Assembly: GCF_009829985.1 (NCBI RefSeq)
Contig: NZ_SZZU01000001.1
Location: forward strand, 310,001-374,000
Direction of reading: 5' to 3'
From: Pantoea sp. Aalb
Lineage (GTDB): Bacteria > Pseudomonadota > Gammaproteobacteria > Enterobacterales > Enterobacteriaceae
Length of the DNA stretch: 64,000 bases
The translations under genes and the position numbers were made by a program. Shown one piece after another: positions 9,546 to 18,144 of this stretch. The notes beneath the pieces were generated by a model that was not told the DNA's origin, did no database searches, and saw only the letters and a list, made by a program, of their open reading frames with translations. Each line of letters begins with the position of its first letter. The first letter of the stretch is position 1.

Positions 9546-9574
9546 AAAGCCTCAGATCCTAGATCGGGCTTTTT
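9546..9574 (+). terminator. Rho-independent terminator of cspC
   Basis: The stem is AAAGCCT (9546-9552) pairing with GGGCTTT (9566-9572) with one G-T pair. A CA bulge leads to an inner GATC/GATC stem with loop CTA, and the T-run covers 9570-9574. It is one of few GC-stemmed terminators in the window. Confidence 0.8.
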
Positions 9575-9653
9575 GCATTTTATCTTTTTACTCAATGAAT
9601 TAAGATTCTAAATATAAATTTAGTGTATTTTATTTATAATTTAAATCGTTGAT

Positions 9654-9921
9654 TTGAATTATAAATAAAATGTGTTATACTAAGTTAATGTTAAAACAAT
9701 CTCGTGTATACAGTTAAGGAGGATAGGGTTTTAGCTCACCTTTATGGAACATCATCGGAGTATTTTAATCTGCATTCAATACTTTCTAAAGATATTTCAA
9801 CAATTACAAGGATATAAAGAATATGCTTGTAAATTAAAGATCTGCTTTTTTATCACTGCATGTTACAGAACAATTTTCATTTACTTTTACTATTAAGATT
9901 TTGCAAAAGAGTCATTGATTG
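9654..9921 (+). promoter_or_regulatory. Promoter and long leader of yoaE
   Basis: TTGAAT (9654-9659), a 16-bp spacer and an extended -10, TGT-TATACT (9673-9681), form one of the best sigma-70 promoters visible here. Transcription would start near 9688 and leave a leader of about 235 nt. The leader is clearly richer in G+C than ordinary spacers in this window. It includes an AAGGAGG at 9717-9723 and a 50-codon open frame (9744-9896, beginning MEHHRSIL). I cannot match it to a known riboswitch. It could be a structured 5' UTR or an upstream reading frame. Confidence 0.5.
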
Positions 9922-11229
9922 ATGGAATTTTTATTAGATCCTTCAATTTGGGCTGGTTTGCTTACATTAATTATGTTGGAAATTGTTCTGAGCATTGATA
10001 ATCTAGTTTTCTTAGCTATTCTTGCAGATAAATTACCTCCAAAAGAACGCGATAAAGCTCGCTTGATTGGTTTATCCTTAGCATTAATTATGCGACTTAG
10101 CTTACTTTCCATTATTTCATGGATGGTAACTCTTACTCGTCCTTTATTTAGCATAGGATATTTTGAATTTTCTGGAAAAGATTTAATTTTATTAGTTAGT
10201 GGTTTTTTTTTATTATGCAAAGCAACTATAGAATTACACGAACGCTTAGAAAATAATACTATTGAACATCAAGCGAATAAAAATTCGCCCAGTTTTTTAG
10301 CAATGGTAATACAAATCGTTTTGATGGATGTAGTATTTTCTCTAGATGCAGTCATTACAGCAGTAGGTATGGTAAATCAGCTTCCTATAATGATGACCTC
10401 TGTTGTCATTGCTACTGCTATTATGCAATTAGCTTCTAAGCCGTTAACACGATTTATTAATGCACACCCAACCGTAGTGGTTTTATGTTTAAGTTTTTTA
10501 TTAATGATCGGTTTATCTTTAATAGCAGAAGGTTTCGGTTTTTATATCCCAAAAGCTTATCTTTATGTTGCTATAGGGTTTTCTATTTTTATTGAATTGT
10601 TTAATCAAATTGCACGACGTAATTTTCTTCGTCATCAGCAACATCGTCCAATACGAGAACGTACTGCTGAAGCCATTATTCGTCTAATGGGTGGATTACA
10701 AAAAAATCAACCGGCAACAACTGAAGAAACAACAAGATTAGTAGAAACTGTACGACAACAAGAAGCTTTTAAAGATGAAGAACGTTATATGATTAATAGC
10801 GTATTAACTCTTTCTCAGCGTTCAATTAGCAGTATTATGACCCCACGTAGTAATATTTCTTGGATTGACGTTTCCTGTTCTTTAAATGAAATACGTACTA
10901 AACTACTTGATACTTCACATAGCTTATTTCCTGTATGTCGTGGTGAACTAGATAAAATTATTGGTGTAATACGAGCTAAAGAATTATTGGTAGAAATTGA
11001 TAAAGGTACAGATGTTGCAAAATTTGCTTCTAATTTCCCTGCAGTTATGGTACTTGAAACTCTAGATTCTATTAATTTACTTGGTGTACTGAGGCGAGCT
11101 AAAGATAGTTTTGTTATTATAATTAATAAATTTGGTATCATTCAAGGTTTAATTACACCATTAGATGTACTTGAAGTAATTGCCGGTGAATTCTTAGATG
11201 AAAAAGAAAAAAAATCTTTTATATCTTAG
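9922..11229 (+). CDS. yoaE: TerC-family membrane protein with CBS domains, C-terminally shortened
   Basis: An inner-membrane protein of the TerC family, a group linked to metal-ion export and membrane homeostasis; the substrate of YoaE itself is not established. It has 435 residues against about 518 in E. coli. Residues 1-230 form the TerC domain, with several membrane helices and the paired acidic motifs LSIDNLVFLAIL and FSLDAVITAVG. Residues about 290-420 form the CBS pair (IMTPRSNISWID, FPVCRGELDKIIG, GLITPLDVLEVIAGEF). The C-terminal CorC/HlyC transporter-associated domain found in E. coli is missing, ending just after EFLDEKEKK. The ATG at 9922 is preferred to the TTG at 9919. Confidence 0.93.
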   Translation: MEFLLDPSIWAGLLTLIMLEIVLSIDNLVFLAILADKLPPKERDKARLIGLSLALIMRLSLLSIISWMVTLTRPLFSIGYFEFSGKDLILLVSGFFLLCKATIELHERLENNTIEHQANKNSPSFLAMVIQIVLMDVVFSLDAVITAVGMVNQLPIMMTSVVIATAIMQLASKPLTRFINAHPTVVVLCLSFLLMIGLSLIAEGFGFYIPKAYLYVAIGFSIFIELFNQIARRNFLRHQQHRPIRERTAEAIIRLMGGLQKNQPATTEETTRLVETVRQQEAFKDEERYMINSVLTLSQRSISSIMTPRSNISWIDVSCSLNEIRTKLLDTSHSLFPVCRGELDKIIGVIRAKELLVEIDKGTDVAKFASNFPAVMVLETLDSINLLGVLRRAKDSFVIIINKFGIIQGLITPLDVLEVIAGEFLDEKEKKSFIS

Positions 11230-11310
11230 GAGTAAGATATAAAAGAGGAGAATAGCTCATATATATCTTATTAATTAATTTAAATAATTTATTAAATATT
11301 ATTTTTGATA

Positions 11311-11331
11311 ATAATTTTATAATAAAATTAT
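11311..11331. terminator. AT-only hairpin between convergent yoaE and pabB
   Basis: A perfect 9-bp stem, ATAATTTTA (11311-11319) with TAAAATTAT (11323-11331), and a 3-nt loop. It lies in the 149-bp gap between converging genes. A role as a bidirectional terminator is inferred. Confidence 0.35.
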
Positions 11332-11378
11332 AGGATAAATAAATATTTTCATGTAAATTACTATAGAACTGAATACTA

Positions 11379-12743
11379 CTATTTATTTTTTAATTTAGAC
11401 ATAATAGGATTTATTTTATGAAATATCTCTTCATATTCTTCTTTGAGTATACTATCTGCTACTAATCCACCACCTGCCGTACAATAAATATATTGTTTTT
11501 CTGCAATTAAAGTACGAATATTAATATTGATATCCATACGGCCACATAAACTAATATAACCGATACTACCACACCATGCATTACGGCAATGAGGTTCTAA
11601 TTCTTCAATTATTTCCATGGCTCGAATTTTAGGAGCACCTGTTATAGATCCTCCAGGAAAACAAGAGCGTAATAAATCAACTGGTGAAAATTTTTTTTTT
11701 AGAAATCCACGTACTGTACTAACTAAATGATATAATGTTGGAAAAGGTTCTACTACAAATAATTCTGGGACTAAAATACTACCTGGTATTGCAACACGGC
11801 CAATATCATTCCGTAGTAAATCTACTATCATTAAATTTTCTGCACGATCTTTTATCGAATGTGCAAGTTTCCTTGCTTGATGTAGATCAGCAATCGGTTC
11901 AAAAAGGCGTGGAATTGTTCCTTTAATAGGACGACTTTCAATTTGTCGGTTTTGTAATAATAAAAATCGTTCTGGAGAAAAGCTAAGCATAGAGCTCGTA
12001 GGTAATTTTAAAAATGCACTAAATGGTGCACGATTATATTTATTTAAATACAAAAAAGCTTGCCATTCATTACCACGATAAGTTGCTTGAAAACGCTGTG
12101 CTAAATTAACTTGATAACAATCACCTGCATGTATATATTCCTGTATTATATAAAAACGTTTAGCATAATCATCAAAAGTAAGGTTAGATTCCCAATCACT
12201 AGTTAAGATAAAATCTTCACTTTTTAATATATTATTTTGAGATAATAACCATTGCCAACGATCCTGAGGACTATTTAATGATACTAATGTTAATTTTTTT
12301 AAATAATGATCAGCTATAAGAGCCCAATCATAAATTCCTATAGCCATATCTGGAGTTGTAATATCATCCTTAGCAATTTGCGGAATTTTTTCAAAGCGTC
12401 TTCCAAGATCATAACCGAATAATCCAATAGCTCCTCCTTGAAAAGGTAAATTAGAGTTAGATTTTACCTTAATTCCTAGTATATCACATTGTTGTTGTAC
12501 AATAACCAGTGGATCATTCTTAGAATGAGTAACACTATTACCTTGTGTTATTACTGTAATATCTCTATATGTAGTTATTGTTGAACACGGATCTGTTGAA
12601 AAAATATCGAATCGGCTATACTGATGATTAGAATGGCCTGAAGTAAGTAGCATAGACCATGGATGATGGGCTATATTTGAAAAATAATAGAAGAGTCTAT
12701 CTAAAGAATATGTTAATGATAAAGTATAAACTTTAGTGATCAT
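11379..12743 (-). CDS. pabB: Aminodeoxychorismate synthase component I
   Basis: PabB converts chorismate plus ammonia to 4-amino-4-deoxychorismate, the first step to pABA and folate. Ammonia comes from a glutamine amidotransferase partner (PabA or a shared TrpG). It has 454 residues (E. coli 453). The chorismate-binding domain fills the C-terminal half. The active-site Lys274 sits in PIKGT, the residue that separates PabB from the PIAGT of TrpE. Other conserved motifs are DLLRNDIGRVA, SCFPGGSITGAPK and TAGGGLVADS. It converges with yoaE and is divergent from tsaB, as in E. coli. No pabA occurs in the window. Confidence 0.96.
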   Translation of the reverse strand: MITKVYTLSLTYSLDRLFYYFSNIAHHPWSMLLTSGHSNHQYSRFDIFSTDPCSTITTYRDITVITQGNSVTHSKNDPLVIVQQQCDILGIKVKSNSNLPFQGGAIGLFGYDLGRRFEKIPQIAKDDITTPDMAIGIYDWALIADHYLKKLTLVSLNSPQDRWQWLLSQNNILKSEDFILTSDWESNLTFDDYAKRFYIIQEYIHAGDCYQVNLAQRFQATYRGNEWQAFLYLNKYNRAPFSAFLKLPTSSMLSFSPERFLLLQNRQIESRPIKGTIPRLFEPIADLHQARKLAHSIKDRAENLMIVDLLRNDIGRVAIPGSILVPELFVVEPFPTLYHLVSTVRGFLKKKFSPVDLLRSCFPGGSITGAPKIRAMEIIEELEPHCRNAWCGSIGYISLCGRMDININIRTLIAEKQYIYCTAGGGLVADSILKEEYEEIFHKINPIMSKLKNK

Positions 12744-12964
12744 AGCATATGATTTTTAAATATTAAATTATCTTTAATAATAACAATTATTACCATTGCT
12801 ATCTATTTATTTATGAAATACTTAGTATATTACTTTAAATACTACATTAAATTAAATACTTTTCTCAAAAAATAATTCAAAAAAATTTATTTATTTGAAA
12901 TGAATAAATTCATTATATATTTTTATATATTATCTAGGATTTATTTTTAAGGTTCTTTATTATT

Positions 12965-13663
12965 ATGTCTATTTGTATTTTAGCTTTAGAAACATCAGCA
13001 GAAGCCTGTTCAGTTGCGTTATTCCATCAAGATCAAATTGATACCCGTTTTGAAATTGCTATACGTAATCATACACAACGTGTTTTACCACTTATTCAAG
13101 AAGTATTGCTAGCACAAAAATTACAACTAAGTTCACTTAACGCTTTAGCTTTTTGCCAGGGACCAGGTAGTTTTACTGGAGTACGTATTGGTATTGGTTT
13201 TGCACAAGGTCTAGCTCTTGGAGCAAACTTACCAATGATTGGTATTTCTTCCCTTGCTACTATGGCACAAGGTGCTTGGCGTAAAATGAAAGTTAGAAGA
13301 GTAATAGCTGCAATTAATGCGTATATGGGAGAAATTTATTGGGCTGAATATCAGAAAAATAATAATGATATATGGTTAGGTACAGAAACTGAAACAGTTC
13401 TATTACCAGAAAAAGCACAGGAACGTCTTGCTGCTTTACGCGGCAAGTGGGCTATAGTTGGTACCGGTTGGCAAATATATCCGGAGTTATTAAAATCTTC
13501 TGGTGCCAAATTAATCCATACCGATATACTATTACCTAGTGCTGAAGATATGTTACCGTTAGCCATTAATAAATGGGAACAAAAAAAAATTCATGCAGTA
13601 GAAAATATTCGGCAAACATATTTACGTAATAAAGATACATGGAAAAAGTTGCCAAGTCGATAG
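12965..13663 (+). CDS. tsaB: tRNA threonylcarbamoyladenosine biosynthesis protein TsaB
   Basis: TsaB is the non-catalytic partner of TsaD and TsaE, which make t6A at position 37 of tRNAs reading ANN codons; it acts in the cytoplasm. It has 232 residues (E. coli YeaZ 231). It has the ASKHA fold with LALETSAEACSVAL at the N-terminus and QGPGSFTGVRIG around residues 65-75. The C-terminal half (YAYMGEIYWAEY-like, LLPSAEDMLPLA) is diverged but full length. Divergent from pabB, convergent with minE. Together with topA, tyrS and rnb it is part of the core information-processing set. Confidence 0.95.
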   Translation: MSICILALETSAEACSVALFHQDQIDTRFEIAIRNHTQRVLPLIQEVLLAQKLQLSSLNALAFCQGPGSFTGVRIGIGFAQGLALGANLPMIGISSLATMAQGAWRKMKVRRVIAAINAYMGEIYWAEYQKNNNDIWLGTETETVLLPEKAQERLAALRGKWAIVGTGWQIYPELLKSSGAKLIHTDILLPSAEDMLPLAINKWEQKKIHAVENIRQTYLRNKDTWKKLPSR

Positions 13664-13838
13664 GCAAATATATTTATTAAAATAAATTATGATTGTATAT
13701 GTTATGTGTATTAATGATTATGAATAAAAAAATAATGTTAATGAGCAAATAAATAATCAAAATACAAAATTTTAATTTAATGTTGTATATTATTATAATA
13801 AATAATTACTATATCTTCATATCCTATTCTAATTCCTA

Positions 13839-14108
13839 TTATTTAATTAATGTTTCTTCTTCAGGTAAAGTAACATTAAGTTCAAGAATAGAAATATCAT
13901 TTTCTTTATGTTCAAGTTGGACAGTTACCATATCTGGATCAATTTTAACGTATTTACAAATTACATCTAAAATATCACGTTTTAACTGTGGTAGATAATG
14001 AGGTTCACTATCATGTTTTCTTCGTTCGGCTACAATAATTTGTAGCCTTTCCTTGGCTATATTTGCTGTGTTCTTTTTACGGGACAAAAAGAAATCAAGT
14101 AATGCCAT
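13839..14108 (-). CDS. minE: Cell division topological specificity factor MinE
   Basis: MinE drives pole-to-pole oscillation of MinD by displacing MinC and stimulating MinD ATPase. It has 89 residues (E. coli 88). The N-terminal membrane-binding amphipathic start is MALLDFFLSRKKNTANIAKERLQ. The anti-MinCD helix region (IAKERLQIIVAERR) and the C-terminal dimerisation beta-domain (LPQLKRDILDVICKYV) are intact. Last gene of minC-minD-minE, 4 nt after minD. Having all three min genes suggests rod-shaped cells that still control septum placement. Confidence 0.97.
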   Translation of the reverse strand: MALLDFFLSRKKNTANIAKERLQIIVAERRKHDSEPHYLPQLKRDILDVICKYVKIDPDMVTVQLEHKENDISILELNVTLPEEETLIK

Positions 14109-14112
14109 TATA

Positions 14113-14925
14113 TTATCCCCCGAACAGGCGTTTCAAAAAACTTTTTTTCTCTTCTTCAATAAATCGGAATGGAAGTTCTTCGCCAAGTAATCGATCTACG
14201 GTATCAGCATAAGCTTTACCGGCATCTGAGTTGGTATCAAGAATTATTGGTTCACCTTGGTTAGATGCACGTAATACAGATTGATCTTCTGGAATTACAC
14301 CCATTAAAGGAATACGTAGTATTTCCAATACATCTTCCATACTAAGCATATCTCCGCGGATAACTCGATTAGGATTATAACGAGTTAAAAGTAAATGTTC
14401 TTTAACTGGTTCATCTCCATTTTCTGCTCTACGAGATTTTGACGAAATAATCCCTAATATACGATCTGAATCACGTACAGAAGAAACTTCTGGATTAGTT
14501 GTAATTATTGCTTCATCAGCAAAATATATAGCCATGAGTGCACCGGTTTCAATTCCTGCTGGGGAATCACAAACGATAAAATCAAATTCCATTTCCGCTA
14601 AATCATTAAGTACTTTTTCAGCTCCGTTTCGAGTTAATGCATCCTTATCTCTAGTTTGTGATGCAGGAAGAATATATAATCGTTCAGTTCGTTTATCACG
14701 GATAAGAGCTTGGTTCAGTGTTGCATCTCTTTGAATAACATTTACAAAATCGTATACAACACGGCGTTCACATCCCATAACTAAGTCAAGATTTCTTAGT
14801 CCTATATCAAAATCAATTACTACAGTTTTTTTGCCTTTCTGTGCTAATCCTGTAGCGATAGCAGCACTTGAAGTAGTTTTGCCAACGCCTCCTTTACCTG
14901 ATGTAACTACAATGATACGTGCCAT
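14113..14925 (-). CDS. minD: Septum site-determining ATPase MinD
   Basis: MinD is a ParA/Mrp-type ATPase that binds the inner membrane in the ATP form and recruits MinC. It has 270 residues, identical in length to E. coli. The deviant Walker A GKGGVGKTTS is present, with switch residues DFDIGLRNLD and CDSPAGIETGA. The C-terminal membrane-targeting helix (EEEKKSFLKRLFGG) is conserved. The ATG at 14925 is chosen because the family starts MARIIVVTSG and AAGGAAA precedes it; an upstream in-frame start would add seven unconserved residues. The gap to minC is 37 nt and to minE 4 nt. One of the most conserved proteins in the window. Confidence 0.98.
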   Translation of the reverse strand: MARIIVVTSGKGGVGKTTSSAAIATGLAQKGKKTVVIDFDIGLRNLDLVMGCERRVVYDFVNVIQRDATLNQALIRDKRTERLYILPASQTRDKDALTRNGAEKVLNDLAEMEFDFIVCDSPAGIETGALMAIYFADEAIITTNPEVSSVRDSDRILGIISSKSRRAENGDEPVKEHLLLTRYNPNRVIRGDMLSMEDVLEILRIPLMGVIPEDQSVLRASNQGEPIILDTNSDAGKAYADTVDRLLGEELPFRFIEEEKKSFLKRLFGG

Positions 14926-14962
14926 GAATAATAATTTCCTTAACAAAAAAAGGGGTTAATTA

Positions 14963-15646
14963 TTAATTGAGATTTTGTATTGTAAGTGTGCCATCTTTGA
15001 GATATAAGCGTACCGATTTACCAAAAAATTTTGTAGGAATCTGATCTATGATCCAATATTCACCAGCAATAGATATCAATTCTCCAAAAAAATTAGTACA
15101 AAAAATTTGGCAATCACGATCGCCGTTAGCTCCTGCTAAAGCACGACCACGCATTATGCCATAAATATGAATATTACCATCAGCTATTAGTTCGGCACCA
15201 GCACTAACATTATTGGTAAGTATAAGATCGGTATTACGCGCATAAATTTGTTGTCCTGAACGTATTGGAGTATGAATAATACGAGTTTTATTTATATTTT
15301 GAGGTATGGAAACTGAAGTATTATTTAAATTAAAGCTTTCTTTTCCTTCAGACAATATTGGTAAACCAGACTGATCTATCTTTTGTTTTAATAATTTATC
15401 AGTACAACCACTAATACCTACTATACGTAAACCTGTTTTATTAATAGCATGTTTCATTTTTTCCCAATTAGTATTATTATTTAATGCTGATACATTTAAT
15501 ACTATTGGGGCATTTTGTAAAAAAACAGGTGCTTGATTAATCTTATCTTGTAATGCTTTACGAATAATTTCAGGTTGTGAATTGTATAGGTAAAATACTA
15601 ATAAGGTGAAATTACTTCCCTTACATTCAATTGGCATTTGTAACAT
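14963..15646 (-). CDS. minC: Septum site-determining protein MinC
   Basis: MinC inhibits FtsZ polymerisation away from mid-cell when recruited by MinD. It has 227 residues (E. coli 231). The N-terminal FtsZ-inhibiting domain (1-105, beginning with MPIECKGSNFTLLV) is joined by a variable linker to the C-terminal beta-helix MinD-binding domain (about 120-227). That domain has RSGQQIYA, VSAGAELIADGNIHIYG, RGRALAGANGD and SIAGEYW. First gene of minCDE. Its promoter should lie just upstream of 15646 in a 1.25-kb gap shared with the divergent dadX. Confidence 0.96.
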   Translation of the reverse strand: MLQMPIECKGSNFTLLVFYLYNSQPEIIRKALQDKINQAPVFLQNAPIVLNVSALNNNTNWEKMKHAINKTGLRIVGISGCTDKLLKQKIDQSGLPILSEGKESFNLNNTSVSIPQNINKTRIIHTPIRSGQQIYARNTDLILTNNVSAGAELIADGNIHIYGIMRGRALAGANGDRDCQIFCTNFFGELISIAGEYWIIDQIPTKFFGKSVRLYLKDGTLTIQNLN

Positions 15647-15943
15647 CTGTGCTGTCTCTATACTTTTTATATTTTTTCCAAGATTTAAATATCATTAAAT
15701 TGATAATAGTAGAATTTTTATAACTATACTATAGTTGTAATTTCACTAATGAAGTAAGTTCTTTATTAAAAAATATTTATTGATCTTAAATAAATTTAAT
15801 AAATAAATTGAAATATTTAATTAAATATGTTTAACAAAGCTTGTTAATTATTTATTAAAGTATTTATTGAGATAGATACTTATTAAGTAATTAACATAAA
15901 TCTAAAATAAGAAAATAATATAAAACTAAAAATTGCAATTTAA

Positions 15944-15993
15944 ATAGTTTATTATAAATTAATAAATAAATTTATTAATTTATAATAAACTAT
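15944..15993. repeat. 23-bp perfect inverted repeat, 4-nt loop
   Basis: Bases 15944-15966 are the exact reverse complement of 15971-15993, with loop TAAA. It lies about 300 bp upstream of minC and 900 bp upstream of dadX, between divergent genes, so it is not at the 3' end of either. It may be the terminator of a deleted gene or a protein-binding or cruciform site. Confidence 0.85.
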
Positions 15994-16815
15994 CAAAATA
16001 TTCTATAATAAGATTTTTAATAAAAAATTAACTTAAAAAAATAGTATTATTTTAAAGTTAAGATAAGCTATTATTATACTAATAAAGTAGTACTATAAGT
16101 TATTAAAGTTATGAATCAAGATTTTTTAATCTACATTAAAAATTGATCCATATTATATTAATATTTATTAATTTAAAATTAATAAATTCAATATAATTCA
16201 TAATTATTTTTAATTTATTATAGACATTAATTTTTGATTTTTATGAGATATTAAGCATAGTCTATAAAAAATTTATATATGATATAAACTCCATTTATTT
16301 AAAGTAAATATACTGTTAATTTTTTTATTTAAATATAAATTAGTAAAGTATTTAAATTAACCTATTGATTATTTAATAATAAGTGAATTGAAAATATTTT
16401 TTATTTCCAATAAAATATTGGAGTTCATAATTATTTAAAAAAGAAAAAACATTTTACTATTTTTATTAAATAATCCATTTAATTTTTAAGATCTTTTGTA
16501 TATATGATTAAATATATTAACTAATATCATCAATTGTATTTAATATAAGTATATTTTTATATATAATCATTTAATTTGAAAGTATTAATTAATTATAATA
16601 TCTATTATATTTATACATAAAAATTAATTATATTTTTAAAAAAATTAGAAAATAATTAGTTCTTGAAATATAGATATTATTTTTAACTTTAATGCAAAGT
16701 ATTAAAGTCCATAAAAAAAATTCTTGTATCTTACTAAATAAATCTATTATTTTAAATTGATATAAAAATATCATATTTAATTATTCAATTAAAAAATTTT
16801 ACAGCTATTATTTAT

Positions 16816-16831
16816 AACTAACTAACTAACT
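16816..16831. repeat. Tetramer tandem repeat (AACT) x4
   Basis: Four perfect AACT units, 66-81 bp before the dadX start codon and possibly within its promoter region. Confidence 0.85.
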
Positions 16832-16896
16832 ATTAATACATACTAAAACATCACAATCCTTGTATACCGTATAAATATACAAAAAGAGAAAATATC

Positions 16897-17970
16897 ATGC
16901 CACGACCTATCGGTGCAACTATTAATCAAACAGCCCTACATAATAATATTTCTATTGTAAAACAGTTAGCTCCGTATGCTAATATTTGGTCAATAGTAAA
17001 AGCTAATGCATATGGTCATGGTTTATCTCGTGTATGGAAAAGTTTAACAAAAACCGATGGTTTTGCACTTGTAAATATAGAAGATGCTATTTTTTTACGT
17101 GAACAAGGATGGAAAAAACCAATTTTATTATTAGAAGGATTTTTTCAGCAGCAAGATATCACATTAATTGATTATTATCACTTAACTACTAGTATCCATA
17201 GTAGTTGGCAAATTCAAGCTATAGCACAAGCACATGTTTCTAAACCGATTAATATATATTTAAAAATTAATACTGGTATGAATAGATTAGGATTTCGCCC
17301 AGAACAAACACAAATTATATGGAGAATATTGCGATCTTTACCTAACATAGGACAAATGACACTTATGACACATTTTGCTGATACTAAAAATTTGAAAAAA
17401 TTTAATAAATCTTTAAAGTGTATTAAAAAAGCAGCTAATAAATTAAATTGTTTATGTTCTTTAGCTAATTCAGCGACTATATTATGGCATCCAGAAGCTC
17501 ACTTTGATTGGATTCGTCCAGGAATTATTTTATATGGTGCATCGCCTAGTGGAGAGTGGAAAGATATTAATAATACTAATTTACAACCTGTAATGACGCT
17601 TAACAGTGAAATTATTGGAATACAGAATCTTGTATATGGCGATGGAGTAGGTTATAATTATCACTATCACGCACTACATAGTCAGCGTATTGGTACAGTT
17701 TCTTGTGGTTATGGCGATGGTTATCCACGTCATGCTCCAACAGGTACACCAGTTTGTGTAGATGGTATTCGTACAAGAACTTTAGGATTAATTTCAATGG
17801 ATATGATGGCCATAGATTTAGAACCATGTCCTCAAGCAAGTATAGGATCTAAAGTAGAGCTATGGGGTAAAGAAATAAAAATTGATGAAGTTGCTACTTC
17901 AGCTGGGACAATAAGCTATGAGCTTATGTGTTCTCTTACATCTCGAGTTCCAGTAAAAATGATTTTTTAA
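16897..17970 (+). CDS. dadX: Alanine racemase, DadX type
   Basis: PLP enzyme interconverting L- and D-alanine. If it is the only racemase it supplies D-Ala for peptidoglycan. It has 357 residues (E. coli DadX 356). The PLP lysine is Lys35 in VKANAYGHG. HFDWIRPGIILYGASPSGEW and MTLNSEIIG match DadX rather than Alr (which has YGVSPL). It sits near minCDE, as E. coli dadX does. The second catalytic tyrosine region reads VGYNYHY where the family usually has VGYGG. Here the usually catabolic paralogue seems to be the one kept, but alr could exist elsewhere. Convergent with gapA. Confidence 0.93.
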   Translation: MPRPIGATINQTALHNNISIVKQLAPYANIWSIVKANAYGHGLSRVWKSLTKTDGFALVNIEDAIFLREQGWKKPILLLEGFFQQQDITLIDYYHLTTSIHSSWQIQAIAQAHVSKPINIYLKINTGMNRLGFRPEQTQIIWRILRSLPNIGQMTLMTHFADTKNLKKFNKSLKCIKKAANKLNCLCSLANSATILWHPEAHFDWIRPGIILYGASPSGEWKDINNTNLQPVMTLNSEIIGIQNLVYGDGVGYNYHYHALHSQRIGTVSCGYGDGYPRHAPTGTPVCVDGIRTRTLGLISMDMMAIDLEPCPQASIGSKVELWGKEIKIDEVATSAGTISYELMCSLTSRVPVKMIF

Positions 17971-18096
17971 AATCTACAATTATAAAGAACAAACTATATA
18001 CTTCATTTAATAAAATTCTTATGAATAAAAACAATTAATTAACTAGATAAATATAATATTTAATTACTTATCAATAATTTACTTTATATCATTTTA

Positions 18097-18116
18097 AATG
18101 ATAATGAATTATCATT
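18097..18116. terminator. AT-rich hairpin between convergent dadX and gapA
   Basis: A perfect 9-bp stem, AATGATAAT with ATTATCATT, and a GA loop in the 174-bp gap between converging genes. It probably serves one or both transcripts. Confidence 0.4.
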
Positions 18117-18144
18117 GTAAATTCATTTATTTAATATTTATCTT

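Larger units (their letters stand above)
15647..16896. other. 1.25-kb spacer between divergent minC and dadX
   Basis: Nearly pure A+T. I searched for fadR, nhaB, dsbB, ycg and dadA remnants by eye and recognised none. It holds a 23-bp perfect palindrome (15944-15993) and an AACT repeat (16816-16831), listed separately. Confidence 0.5.

Noticed and set aside
9588..9921. Manganese (yybP-ykoY) riboswitch before yoaE
   Set aside because: Consensus loops of that riboswitch could not be found; only a leader of unknown type is claimed.
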